Shown here in pieces: positions 1 to 8,536 of a DNA stretch of 64,000 bases. The notes beneath the pieces are model-generated. The model did no database searches. It worked only from the letters and a program-made list of their open reading frames with translations, and had not been told where the DNA came from. Source of the DNA: an uncultured Oscillatoriales cyanobacterium (lineage in GTDB: Bacteria; Cyanobacteriota; Cyanobacteriia; Cyanobacteriales; Microcoleaceae); contig CAITND010000258.1 of NCBI GenBank assembly GCA_903893625.1, positions 1 to 64,000 on the forward strand, written 5' to 3'. Position 1 is the first letter of the stretch. Every line of letters begins with the position of its first letter. The position numbers and the translations under genes were made by a program.

Positions 1-105
1 GTTTCAGGATTTAGAAGTGTCCTAACTGTAATGCGTAGCGCTATATTAAATCCTTAAATGTTTGCTACTGATGATTGTTCTGGAGGTGGAGACTATTGCC
101 AGAGT

Positions 106-133
106 GCCTATTCCCTATTCCCTATTCCCTATC
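106..133. repeat. heptanucleotide STRR tract, four units
   Basis: Four tandem 7-bp units (GCCTATT, then CCCTATT-type) lie just downstream of the patatin gene. This matches the short tandemly repeated repetitive heptamers known from filamentous cyanobacteria. A second tract lies at 10853-10880. Confidence 0.8.
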
Positions 134-164
134 ACTTCTGTAGCATTCATTTTTAGATTTCATA

Positions 165-1262
165 TTAGCTAATACCCATCTGTTTCAGTCTCGCTTCAAC
201 GAAACTTTTCCCTTGTTTTTCACCATCTTGGATCAATCGATGGATGCTTTCGGGAGAGCGATCAAGTTTACTTTCATAGTTCAGGGTTTTGGCTAAATTT
301 TCAGACATCTCAATCATAGGAATGTGGTAATCTCGGTCAGGATCGTCAGAGAAAGATTTGGGGATTTTAATCGGTTCTTTAACATCAATGGATGCTAAAA
401 ATTCTTCCTTGAATGCTCCTTTTAAAAATAGACTGTTGATACTCTCGATTTCGCCCAGACTTTGAAATAAAGAGATATTTCCTTCCAGTTCATTGCGACG
501 ATCGGCAATATCATCGGCTGATACAGGAATCTGATCTCTCGTCGTCGGATTAATTTTAATCACCCAAATTTCTTGGGGAAGATTGGCAATTCCGACAAAA
601 TCACTCTTAATCAAAGAATCAATCGGCGGATTATCAGAAAACAAGCCATCCCAATAAGCCATTTCTTCAATTGCTACGGCTGAAAATAGGTTGGGTACGC
701 AAGCAGAAGCCAAGAGATGTTCGACTTTAATCGCTTCTCGGTATGAATTGAATTTATGTAACCTTCCGGTGAGGATATTGCAAGCACCTAAAAGCAGGAG
801 TGGGGGTTCAGGTTGGGGCCCCCAATTCGCTAATTCCGAGAAATTAATATGGGCTCCCAGCAATTCTTTAAAATCGGTAAACCGACTCCGCAAACCTTGG
901 GTAGCAAAGGAAAACCAAGTTTTAATTAGAGGGGAAGAAGGGCTAAGATTATACTGAGGAATCACCCCCTTGCTGGCTAATTCTACTGTCTTAATTGCAA
1001 AATCGTTGAAAAACTTTTCTTGAGGGGTTTGGGCTGTATTATCTTCCCAAAACTCAATCAGTCGCTTCCAAACAATCTTATCTCCTTTTTTCAGGGCGTA
1101 CCAGATGAGAAAAGCACAAATAGCACCCCCGGAGGTACCACTTAAACTAACAATATTGAAGTGATCTTGAACTTTCTGTTCAAACAGGGCTTTGAAAACC
1201 CCCGCAGTGAAGGCAGTTTGGCTGCCTCCTCCCTGACAAGCGATCGCTACTTTAGGTTTCAT
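165..1262 (-). CDS. patatin-like phospholipase
   Basis: 365 residues. It is a predicted serine lipid acyl hydrolase using a Ser-Asp dyad. The sequence shows the glycine-rich oxyanion-hole segment GGGSQTAF (residues 11-18), the nucleophile elbow G-T-S-G-G with Ser44, and the catalytic Asp in the DGLFSDNPP segment near residue 205. This is the full patatin signature. There is no signal peptide, so it is probably cytosolic or peripheral to the membrane. The C-terminal third is less recognisable. It stands alone on the minus strand at the edge of a zone of short genes. The substrate (membrane phospholipid or other acyl ester) cannot be told. Some patatins act as effectors in CBASS-type defence, but no cyclase gene is adjacent, so a general lipase is the simpler reading. 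Confidence 0.9.
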   Translation of the reverse strand: MKPKVAIACQGGGSQTAFTAGVFKALFEQKVQDHFNIVSLSGTSGGAICAFLIWYALKKGDKIVWKRLIEFWEDNTAQTPQEKFFNDFAIKTVELASKGVIPQYNLSPSSPLIKTWFSFATQGLRSRFTDFKELLGAHINFSELANWGPQPEPPLLLLGACNILTGRLHKFNSYREAIKVEHLLASACVPNLFSAVAIEEMAYWDGLFSDNPPIDSLIKSDFVGIANLPQEIWVIKINPTTRDQIPVSADDIADRRNELEGNISLFQSLGEIESINSLFLKGAFKEEFLASIDVKEPIKIPKSFSDDPDRDYHIPMIEMSENLAKTLNYESKLDRSPESIHRLIQDGEKQGKSFVEARLKQMGIS

Positions 1263-1319
1263 GATTCGGGTTGCCTCATAAACTGCTCATTATAAATAAT
1301 AACGGGAAACTATTAATTG

Positions 1320-1556
1320 TTAGCACTCCAGGGTTCGGCACTTTTCAGAAATTCTTTCAATTCTCACAGGTCTTTTGACACTATCATATAGAACTGTAAT
1401 TGTTTCCCAATTAATTTCTTCCGCATTTGCTATCGTATTTTTTATTTTAAAATCAGGAAGTTGCTCAAAAAAATACCCTTGATTAATGAAATCAATAATT
1501 TTATCAGTTTTTAAAAGTTTGGAATCTTGGCAAAATACACGCAGAAAGTAACTCAT
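1320..1556 (-). CDS. small hypothetical protein, probably 3'-truncated
   Basis: 78 residues, starting M-S-Y-F-L-R-V-F-C, of unknown function. The body looks coherent up to the KRPVRIERI segment. The last residues are encoded by DNA (1324-1347) that matches 22 of 24 bases inside the methyltransferase gene at 3566-3589, in another reading frame. The C-terminus therefore looks like a junction with a methyltransferase fragment rather than a native end. A second copy of the KRPVRIERI coding stretch lies at about 3293-3345. The start is an ATG, with TTAGGAGATAAA-type purines upstream on the minus strand. Whether the product is functional is doubtful. Confidence 0.5.
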   Translation of the reverse strand: MSYFLRVFCQDSKLLKTDKIIDFINQGYFFEQLPDFKIKNTIANAEEINWETITVLYDSVKRPVRIERISEKCRTLEC

Positions 1557-1594
1557 TTTATCTCCTATCTTATTAAAAAATTATGAGCGATGGC

Positions 1595-1849
1595 CTAATA
1601 TTTAGGTTCCTCTATTGCCTCGATTAACTTATCAAGCCAATCCTCACTAGAGCCAGACAGCTTTTCCCTCTTTGCAATGACTAGCAACTCATTAATAAAT
1701 GCCTCAAGTGCCAGAGCAGAAAAAACAATTGCAACTATTGCATCGTTCTGTCGATGAATTACATGACCTTGACTTGCTTTCTGGTATCCATCTTTTGCAA
1801 TTTTAAATAAAAGATCGGAGTTTTTAATACATCCTTGTTGTGGTTGCAT
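1595..1849 (-). CDS. short hypothetical protein, HEPN-like helical segment
   Basis: 84 residues, of unknown function. The central segment, alternating hydrophobics around ALALEAFINELL, resembles the first helices of HEPN-type or related all-helical domains, which normally continue well beyond 84 residues. I infer that this is the N-terminal part of a larger protein that has lost its end. It belongs to a run of short minus-strand ORFs between the patatin gene and the VapC pair. A 31-residue out-of-frame ORF overlaps its start. The family assignment is weak. Confidence 0.4.
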   Translation of the reverse strand: MQPQQGCIKNSDLLFKIAKDGYQKASQGHVIHRQNDAIVAIVFSALALEAFINELLVIAKREKLSGSSEDWLDKLIEAIEEPKY

Positions 1850-1922
1850 AGGTTTCTTTTTGAATTAAGTTAATCAGTATATCAGGTTGATTGTTCCATG
1901 TGTAATCTCTTTCTGCCATCAA

Positions 1923-1970
1923 GGTAGGCTTTTAGGATCAAGTTGCTTGAGGCGTTTTGCTTTTCCCATA
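1923..1970 (-). pseudogene. duplicated N-terminal fragment (MGKAKRLKQLDPKSLP)
   Basis: The minus strand directly after the stop of the 108-residue gene encodes ATG plus 15 codons and a stop. Its first residues MGKAKR repeat the start of the upstream gene product (MGKAKRRKKLNP). The stop codon of one and the ATG of the next are separated by a single base. It looks like a decayed duplicate of the gene start. A possible 31-residue ORF starting MAERDYTW follows, overlapping at TGATGG. Confidence 0.4.
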
Positions 1971-2297
1971 TCAATAGTCTATTCCCATAGCTCTTTTTAT
2001 ATCTCGTGCAACTTGTTCAACAGCACCAGCAAAACTTAAATCTTTGCGCCAGTAATGACAGGCAAGAGAAGCACTTAAAACTGTCTCAACAGAATCACCA
2101 GAAGTAGGCATCAAGTTTATTGTAAGCACTGTGACGACTGTGGAGCGGAACTCTTCAATCTGTGCCTGGGTATATTCAGCATACTCAGGATTACCGGAAC
2201 GACCAACATCAACAACTTTAATCCTTACTATGTCATTTGGAGAAGTGGACTTACCATAATTAGGATTAAGTTTCTTACGTCGTTTTGCCTTTCCCAT
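1971..2297 (-). CDS. hypothetical protein with basic N-terminus
   Basis: 108 residues. A Lys/Arg-rich start (MGKAKRRKKLNPNYGK) is followed by a mixed alpha/beta body without a motif I can name. It is probably cytoplasmic. It is followed on the same strand by a shortened repeat of its own first codons, which suggests local duplication. No partner gene gives a function. The short length and local rearrangements leave open that it is a conserved orphan of the accessory pool. Confidence 0.5.
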   Translation of the reverse strand: MGKAKRRKKLNPNYGKSTSPNDIVRIKVVDVGRSGNPEYAEYTQAQIEEFRSTVVTVLTINLMPTSGDSVETVLSASLACHYWRKDLSFAGAVEQVARDIKRAMGIDY

Positions 2298-2329
2298 AAA
2301 TTTAACCCTGATCTAATTAAAGTTTAAAC

Positions 2330-2626
2330 TTGTCTGACTACTTTATCATACCCCATATTTTTTCCTATCAACTGGTCAAAAAACACCACTGCCCCAAATC
2401 CACAGAAGGCACACCCCGCAACGTCACAAAACTCAAAATCTACTCTTCACTCCTAGATTGGGAAAAACATTCCATCCTCATTTTCTACAAAGATCCTACC
2501 GTCGCTACTCAAGGTTTTAGCCAAACTTTTCACGATTTTCTCACTCGCTTCGACGCTATATACAATGCCGTTCGATGGCAAACTAAATACAGAAAAAGCA
2601 TTTCGGTGTCGTTATCCTTCAGATAA
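2330..2626 (+). CDS. uncertain ORF, possible gene fragment
   Basis: 98 codons from a TTG, with no convincing ribosome-binding site. The translation has ordinary amino-acid composition but no recognisable domain. It ends just before the antitoxin gene and may be the remnant of a larger gene or a chance ORF. Confidence 0.2.
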   Translation: MSDYFIIPHIFSYQLVKKHHCPKSTEGTPRNVTKLKIYSSLLDWEKHSILIFYKDPTVATQGFSQTFHDFLTRFDAIYNAVRWQTKYRKSISVSLSFR

Positions 2627-2651
2627 AAACAATTCATTAGGAGAAACTCCA

Positions 2652-2867
2652 ATGGCAACCAACACCTCTTTAGAAGAACGCATCGCAGCAGTAGAAGCAG
2701 CAATTACGGAATTGCAGAAACAAGTTGCAAATCCTCAACCGACTAATTGGCTACAACAAATTACAGGGTCTTTCAAAGATGAACCTGCCTTTGAGGAGGT
2801 ACTGGCATTAGGACGAGCAATTCGCCAAGGTGATGAGTCTGTAATGGAATCGGAAGACGAGCTATGA
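2652..2867 (+). CDS. putative antitoxin of a VapBC-like pair
   Basis: 71 residues from the ATG at 2652, preceded by AGGAGA at 2639-2644 with good spacing. A longer reading frame from 2565 lacks such a site. The N-terminal half is a short heptad-like helix (LEERIAAVEAAITELQKQV), followed by an acidic tail. This is a common cyanobacterial small protein encoded directly upstream of PIN-domain toxins. Its stop overlaps the toxin start (ATGA at 2864), indicating translational coupling. I infer that it neutralises the downstream toxin. No DNA-binding AbrB or RHH fold is visible. Confidence 0.65.
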   Translation: MATNTSLEERIAAVEAAITELQKQVANPQPTNWLQQITGSFKDEPAFEEVLALGRAIRQGDESVMESEDEL

Positions 2868-3292
2868 AATATTTATTGGATACAGACCATCTGAGCATTC
2901 TTCAACGTCAAACAGGGAAGGATTATAGCAACCTTTCAACACGCATGGCTCAATACTCACTATCAGATTTTGCCGTATCAATTGTCACCTTTCACGAACA
3001 AATGCTTGGCTGTCACGCCTATATTAATCGCGAACGTACCCTAAATGACATAGTGAAAGGATATGAGATGATGGCGCGACTGGTTAGTGACTTTAAAGTA
3101 TTGCCCCTGATCTCATTCGATGCGGGTGCAGCTAAGACATTTGAGCAATTAAGGTCACAACGGCTTCAACTGGCAACGATGGATGCAAGAATCGCGGCAA
3201 TTGCGCTGTCCCGTGAATTGACTATGTTAACTCGCAATCATCGAGATTTTGGGAAAGTGGCTGGGTTAGTAATTGAAGATTGGACAATTTGA
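2864..3292 (+). CDS. PIN-domain toxin, VapC-like ribonuclease
   Basis: 142 residues. It begins with the PIN motif KYLLDTDHLSIL, which gives the first acidic metal ligand (Asp6). Later come the Glu in TFHEQMLG, Asp in TMDARIAAIAL and the C-terminal TRNHRDFGKV segment typical of VapC. The family cleaves RNA with Mg/Mn when free of antitoxin. It is coupled to the upstream antitoxin gene by a 4-bp ATGA overlap. The length is normal for VapC and all acidic positions seem present, so the toxin is probably intact. Confidence 0.9.
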   Translation: MKYLLDTDHLSILQRQTGKDYSNLSTRMAQYSLSDFAVSIVTFHEQMLGCHAYINRERTLNDIVKGYEMMARLVSDFKVLPLISFDAGAAKTFEQLRSQRLQLATMDARIAAIALSRELTMLTRNHRDFGKVAGLVIEDWTI

Positions 3293-3345
3293 GGCATCAA
3301 GAATATCTTTAATTCTTTCTATTCTCACAGGTCTTTTATTAATTT
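3293..3345 (-). pseudogene. remnant copy of the 3' part of the 78-residue gene
   Basis: Read on the minus strand, this stretch encodes KRPVRIERI followed by other residues, the same peptide as in the gene at 1320-1556. There is no start or remaining body. It indicates duplication or rearrangement around the VapBC pair. Confidence 0.4.
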
Positions 3346-3375
3346 GAAGTATGAACAGACTTAAAGAATAAATTA

Positions 3376-3410
3376 GTAGGGTGCGTAAGCAACGCGCACG
3401 CACCATCTAC
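3376..3410. repeat. inverted repeat GGTGCGT...ACGCACC
   Basis: A small palindromic unit with GGTGCGT at 3380-3386 and ACGCACC at 3398-3404, with partial extension outwards. Such GTGCGT/ACGCAC elements are dispersed in cyanobacterial intergenic DNA. Here it lies between converging genes. Confidence 0.6.
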
Positions 3411-3452
3411 CATTATTTGACGACCAAGATAGCGCCGCATCCCAACAACGGG

Positions 3453-4403
3453 TTAGGGTTTCATTGCAATAATTGTCCGATGGCGAGGGTCACTGGGAAG
3501 GGTGATTTTATAATCAAACCCAACCTCTTTTAAGGTTTCTTCCACATCAAAAGTATAATATTCATCACTCCAAGGTTCGGTACTTTTCATCAGAATAAAT
3601 AACGCTGGAGGTAAGTTCTGAATTACTTCTGATTTAGGATTATTATCGACAATAGCCAAACAGCCGCCCGGACGTAAAATTCTGAGAGCTTCTTGAAAGA
3701 TTTCTCGACTGGGTTTGTTCGGGAGTTCATGCAATAGGAATTGCAAGGTAATAACGTCAAAACTATTATCGGGAAAACTGGTATTTTCAGCGAGTTCCTG
3801 TCTCCATTCGGCTATTTCTCCCTGTTTATCTCGGACTTTTGCCACCGCTAACATATAGGGTGATAAATCTAACCCTACTGTTCTAATATTATCACCATAT
3901 TTCTGTACTAAATAACGGTGTAACGGTAGGGTAGACATCCCCACAGAACAACCAATATCTAACACATTCTCCACCCGTTCAGGACAATATTTGCCTAAGA
4001 TTTCATGGAAACTAGAACGCAAGCGATGTTCTGCGGTTTCCCAGGTAATTTGTTCTTTTGGCCAGACTCGCAAACCCATCGCTTTTGTTGCGGGTTCGGC
4101 TTCAAAGGCGGCTAACCAACATAGATTTCCCTCATCATAAGCATGAAAGGGAACTTGATAATAATTGGGGTATTTAATATTAGGGTTTGTGAAACTTTTT
4201 AAGAGTTCTTTTGCTCCCGATACCTCTAAAGCTTGACAAGTTTGCCGCCAAGAAATTCCACTTTTTTCGGCAGTTTTAATGATAACTTGTCTGGCTTGAA
4301 GTTTCATTAAACTGTAAAGCGGTTTAGTTTTGATCAGAACATTAACAATTTTAGACAGAAAATCTTCTCCTGCCCAGTCTGGTTTGAGTTTAGCGTTAAT
4401 CAT
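3453..4403 (-). CDS. class I SAM-dependent methyltransferase
   Basis: 316 residues. An N-terminal helical region of about 130 residues precedes a Rossmann-type methyltransferase domain. SAM-binding motif I is VLDIGCSVGMST (about residue 150), followed by the acidic GLDLSPYML strand end and the post-motif LRILRPGGCLAIVDNNP. It belongs to the Methyltransf_11/25 group. The substrate is unknown; lipid, quinone or natural-product methylation are all possible. It is a single gene on the minus strand. A 24-bp piece matching this gene is found at 1324-1347, so a fragment of a related gene was copied there. Confidence 0.85.
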   Translation of the reverse strand: MINAKLKPDWAGEDFLSKIVNVLIKTKPLYSLMKLQARQVIIKTAEKSGISWRQTCQALEVSGAKELLKSFTNPNIKYPNYYQVPFHAYDEGNLCWLAAFEAEPATKAMGLRVWPKEQITWETAEHRLRSSFHEILGKYCPERVENVLDIGCSVGMSTLPLHRYLVQKYGDNIRTVGLDLSPYMLAVAKVRDKQGEIAEWRQELAENTSFPDNSFDVITLQFLLHELPNKPSREIFQEALRILRPGGCLAIVDNNPKSEVIQNLPPALFILMKSTEPWSDEYYTFDVEETLKEVGFDYKITLPSDPRHRTIIAMKP

Positions 4404-4452
4404 GGTTTGAAAATGATTGAAGACAAGTATTAATTTATCATAAAATGTTTCA

Positions 4453-6027
4453 TCAAGTTTGATCAGTATATCCTGTCTGTTTCAACCATTGGCGAAGTTG
4501 AGTAAAAAATTGGTTTCTATCGGGGTTTTGATAAACTTCTTTAACCGTTTTCCATCCTGCATCTGCTTCACCTAGTAAATAATGTTGGGCTAAATAAGCG
4601 GCTAAAACTGCTTTTAAATCTTGTTTGAGGCGACGACGTTTATTGATTTCTTGTAATAAAACAGCGTTATGTTCTTCGAGAAATTCAGAATATTGTTGAG
4701 TGACATCTTTAAATTCTCCAAACTGATATTGAAAAATCTGTAACGGTAATTGTTCAGGAGTATAAACTTGAAATTGTTTGCTAAATCGTTGATCATAATG
4801 AATCAAAATCGGAGTTTCTACGTTCTCTGTATTGAGTCGATAGGAAGTTAAACCCCATTTTTTTTGTAAATCTCGATATTCTTTTTTAATCGGGCTATAT
4901 CGATAAATCACAGAATAATAGTTGTTAAAATTGTTATCCTCATTGACCAACACATCGACTAAAACTTCCGGTTCTTTATCGTTATCTAAATCTAACACTT
5001 TAAAATCAAGAACTCTCCCGGTTTTAACGGTTTTAACCCTCGGTGCTGCTAAAGTTGCCATTGACACAACATCTTCGGACACTAAATCACCTTTTCGGCT
5101 AATTTTAATTTGCATTAATTGAATTGTATTATCGGAATCTGCTAATAATTCGGCTTTAATTTCTCCTAATTTTGCTGTTTTTTGCACCTTTAAATCCTTG
5201 ATTTCGGGATAGGATTCAGGTCTTGATTCAATGGGTGGTGTTCCTTGCGGTTGCATCGTAACTGGTGGGGTTGTCGGAGAAGATTTAGGCTCTGAACGGA
5301 CTGCTGGAGCCTCAGAAATTGAGACTCTGGCAATATATTGAGTGGGAACTAATGCTTGTTTTTTATCCTCTAAAATCGCTTGACAAATGAAAGTCGCAAC
5401 TTCCGCACGGGTAGCGGGTTTATTGGGGTTTAATCGTCGAACATTGGGATAATTAACGACTAACCAATTTTCGGTTGCTGTTGCGATCGCTTTTCTCGCA
5501 TATTCAGGAATATCAGAGCCATCCTCAAAAATTTTGGTTAATTGTTGAGGGGAAACTTGACTCGATTTATAATCTAAACCATTGACTAAGGCGACCAACG
5601 CTTGCACTCTGGGAATATTTAATAAAGGATTAAAAACACTGGCTAAATATCCTGACATAAATCCTTTTTGATTTACATCTCTAATCGCATTATAGGCCCA
5701 ATAATCTGTTGGCACATCCACAAAGTCAATCGCTTTTTCAGTTCTGGGAAGTTTAGGAAAAGCTTGACTGATCATCGCCGCAAATTCAGCCCGATTTACA
5801 GGATCATCGGGGCGAAATGTTTCATCTTCATAATAACCTTTAACAATATTTTTCTGAGCTAAATTCTCAATACAGTTTTGCGCCCAATGACCTTTAATGT
5901 CTTCAAAAGTTGTGGAATCTTGGGCTGAAACAGGATAAATTAAAGGTAAAGATTTCTGAGTTAAGATAATTCCTAAAACAACAACAATAAATAATTTAAA
6001 CTGGGGAAGGAAGGATTCTCTTTTCAT
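4453..6027 (-). CDS. SLH-domain surface protein
   Basis: 524 residues. An N-terminal signal peptide (hydrophobic IVVVLGIIL, ending near VSAQ) is followed by three S-layer-homology repeats: about residues 40-95 (FEDIKGHWAQ...), 100-155 (FVDVPTDYWAYNAI) and 160-215. Then comes a Pro-rich linker and a C-terminal domain of about 250 residues without a known name. SLH repeats anchor proteins to peptidoglycan-linked polysaccharide, so it is exported to the periplasm or outer wall. Its start lies 12 bp downstream of the stop of the RTX/FG-GAP gene, so the two are probably cotranscribed. Confidence 0.85.
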   Translation of the reverse strand: MKRESFLPQFKLFIVVVLGIILTQKSLPLIYPVSAQDSTTFEDIKGHWAQNCIENLAQKNIVKGYYEDETFRPDDPVNRAEFAAMISQAFPKLPRTEKAIDFVDVPTDYWAYNAIRDVNQKGFMSGYLASVFNPLLNIPRVQALVALVNGLDYKSSQVSPQQLTKIFEDGSDIPEYARKAIATATENWLVVNYPNVRRLNPNKPATRAEVATFICQAILEDKKQALVPTQYIARVSISEAPAVRSEPKSSPTTPPVTMQPQGTPPIESRPESYPEIKDLKVQKTAKLGEIKAELLADSDNTIQLMQIKISRKGDLVSEDVVSMATLAAPRVKTVKTGRVLDFKVLDLDNDKEPEVLVDVLVNEDNNFNNYYSVIYRYSPIKKEYRDLQKKWGLTSYRLNTENVETPILIHYDQRFSKQFQVYTPEQLPLQIFQYQFGEFKDVTQQYSEFLEEHNAVLLQEINKRRRLKQDLKAVLAAYLAQHYLLGEADAGWKTVKEVYQNPDRNQFFTQLRQWLKQTGYTDQT

Positions 6028-6039
6028 ATTACTCCTAAT

Positions 6040-8493
6040 TTAAACAAATTGATTAACAGCACCCACACTAGGCAAGGTTGTATCTAAACCAGGGACTCCT
6101 ACCAGTATAAGGTTAGCAACACTGGCAACGGATGCTCCAAAATTCAAGTCTGTATCGGCATTATCCGTAACGGGACTTAAATAGGTTTGGACTAAATTTC
6201 CGGCTCTTAATTCATAGCGGAATGTTCCTCCTAAATTCGCTAATCCATAGCCGGGAGAACCGACTAAAACATCATTTCCTATCAAGGCTATGGCTTGACC
6301 AAATTGATTATAATCCTCCATTTTAGGAGCATTATAGGTTTGCAAAACTGCCCCAGTAATGCCATCCAATAAAAACGCTATTCCTGTGTCTATTCCGCCT
6401 TGGTCATCTCCGGGTGCACCGATTAAAATATCTCGACCAATTCCTGACCAAGCGACGGAATAACCAAAATTATCTAACCCAGGTTTAGGATTTTTAAAGG
6501 TTTGTAAAAGTTGCCCAGTAACACTATCAAAAATATAAGCTTCACCGGGTTGTTGTCCTCCTCCTGGGGTTAAACTGGCAGGAGCACCAATTAATATTCT
6601 ATCTCCGCCGACCGCAGCAACGGAAGCTCCAAAAAAATCATTAGCTTGAGGGTTAGGATTGAAAAATGTTTGTAACAGTTGACCCGTATTTCCATCAAAT
6701 AAATAGGCTGTTCCTCCTGCGGGTGCTAAGGTGGAATCAATGGGCGCACCGACAATAATATTATTGCCTAAAGTGGCAACAGAATAGCCAAATAAATCAA
6801 AAATATTTGGGGTGGGATTATTGAGCAGTAAATAGGGCGTTCCTGTGGCGGTACTAAACACATAAACCGCCCCGGAATTAGGCACTAAACTACTATCTTG
6901 AGGCGCACCAATAACAACATTATCTCCTAAAGTTGTCGCAACGGATTGACCAAAAGCTGAATTTCCAGCACTGGGGGAAGGGTTACGAAAAGTTAATGTG
7001 GGTTGTTGAGTTGTGAGATTGAATAAATAGGCAATTCCTTGATTATTGGTTTGACCGGGTGCACCGACTACTACAAAATTATTGCCAACTGATGATAATG
7101 CAGAACCAAATTGAGCAGAAGTTTCAGGAATCGGATTTATTAAAGTTCCTACAGATGAAGGGGGAATTTCATCATCAATAATATCTAAAGTTGCTTGATT
7201 AAGCGTTCCCAGTTGAGCAAAATTTGTGGGGTTTTCTAAGGTTAAAAGAACATTTGCAGCATAATTAGGAACATTATCATTAACAATTGGAATAGTAATA
7301 GTTTTTGGGGTATTATCTCCATTTCCAAACTTAACAACAATGGGATTTGTATTAATTTGATTACCCCCAGGGGTTAAGGGTGTGCGAACCGGAACCAGAG
7401 TAACGCTGATTTCCCCATCATTTCCACTATTCCTAACAACCGTAATCGGATTAATTGGAGTTCCATTTTCATTAACAGAAAACTGATCAGAACTAAATTC
7501 TACAACCCCAGGAATAATAAAGTTAGAACGATTAATTTGATTGGGTTTAATACCTTGTAAAACAGCAACAATTCCTCCAGATTGTGATTCTAGAATTGTA
7601 CTATTTTCGGTTCTAGGATCGGGTTTACTGGTTAAATTTTCAAAACCTAAATCACCCGTTAAAAAAATAATATCTTCTCCGGGTTTATAATCTACAATTG
7701 TCTCCGATGATTCGGGGTTACTCCCTAATTGACGACTATCTAAAACAAAAATATCTTTGCCATCTCCCCCAATTAAAGTATCAGTTCCTTCATCCCCAGA
7801 AAGGCGATCATCTCCGGCATCTCCCGTTATTTGATCATTCCCTTGTCCTCCAAATAAAGTATCATTTTCACTCCCTCCTGATACCTGATCATCTCCGGCA
7901 TTTCCTCTAACTAAATCATTCCCAATATCCCCTCGAACCTGATCATTTCCATTCCCTCCAGAAACCGTATCATTCCCATCTTCTGCACCAATAAAATCAT
8001 TACCATCATTGCCTTCAACCAAATCATTTTCTAACCCCGATCTTAATTCATCATTGCCTTGACCTCCGAATATTAAATCCTTACCTTGATTCTCTCGAAT
8101 TTGATCATCTCCTGACCCCGCATAAATCGTATCATCTCCTTCAATACCTAATAATTGAGAGGGATTATCAGGGTTAATAACCCCTACAAATTGATCATTT
8201 CCCCCTTCTCCAAACAGGAGATCATTACCTACATCTCCTGAAATTTGATCATTTCCTTGCCCCCCAAATAGGGTATCATTTCCCCCTTCTCCAAATAGTT
8301 GATCATTATCTAAATTCCCATAAATCTGTTCAGGATCAGATGAACCCCGAACTGTGTCATCTCCTCCTAATAAAAAAGCACCTAATGGAAATACCCCCAA
8401 TTCTCCGGGGAAGAATCTCACATTTTCGGCGGTATTGTCTCCGACTAAGCGAAGTTGACCTGTGGTGGGATCGGTTTCTGGTTTTAGCACCAT
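6040..8493 (-). CDS. RTX / Calx-beta / FG-GAP surface protein
   Basis: 817 residues. Residues about 45-245 are RTX nonapeptides (GGxGNDxLxG type), which bind Ca2+. A linker (DYKPGEDIIFL, typical after RTX blocks) leads to a Calx-beta-like segment at about 330-440 (FSVNENGT...). The rest, about 455-817, holds seven FG-GAP-like beta-propeller repeats with a FGxSVA motif. There is no Sec signal peptide. Type I secretion is likely for RTX proteins, but the RTX block is N-terminal here rather than C-terminal, which is less usual. It probably acts as an extracellular Ca-dependent adhesin or matrix protein, upstream of and coupled to the SLH protein. Confidence 0.85.
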   Translation of the reverse strand: MVLKPETDPTTGQLRLVGDNTAENVRFFPGELGVFPLGAFLLGGDDTVRGSSDPEQIYGNLDNDQLFGEGGNDTLFGGQGNDQISGDVGNDLLFGEGGNDQFVGVINPDNPSQLLGIEGDDTIYAGSGDDQIRENQGKDLIFGGQGNDELRSGLENDLVEGNDGNDFIGAEDGNDTVSGGNGNDQVRGDIGNDLVRGNAGDDQVSGGSENDTLFGGQGNDQITGDAGDDRLSGDEGTDTLIGGDGKDIFVLDSRQLGSNPESSETIVDYKPGEDIIFLTGDLGFENLTSKPDPRTENSTILESQSGGIVAVLQGIKPNQINRSNFIIPGVVEFSSDQFSVNENGTPINPITVVRNSGNDGEISVTLVPVRTPLTPGGNQINTNPIVVKFGNGDNTPKTITIPIVNDNVPNYAANVLLTLENPTNFAQLGTLNQATLDIIDDEIPPSSVGTLINPIPETSAQFGSALSSVGNNFVVVGAPGQTNNQGIAYLFNLTTQQPTLTFRNPSPSAGNSAFGQSVATTLGDNVVIGAPQDSSLVPNSGAVYVFSTATGTPYLLLNNPTPNIFDLFGYSVATLGNNIIVGAPIDSTLAPAGGTAYLFDGNTGQLLQTFFNPNPQANDFFGASVAAVGGDRILIGAPASLTPGGGQQPGEAYIFDSVTGQLLQTFKNPKPGLDNFGYSVAWSGIGRDILIGAPGDDQGGIDTGIAFLLDGITGAVLQTYNAPKMEDYNQFGQAIALIGNDVLVGSPGYGLANLGGTFRYELRAGNLVQTYLSPVTDNADTDLNFGASVASVANLILVGVPGLDTTLPSVGAVNQFV

Positions 8494-8536
8494 GATATCA
8501 TTGGGTAAACTGAAATTAAAACGCTAACATTGCTAA

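Noticed and set aside
165-1262. Patatin gene as a CBASS effector
   Set aside because: No CD-NTase, Cap2 or Cap3 gene is adjacent. Neighbours are short unrelated genes.
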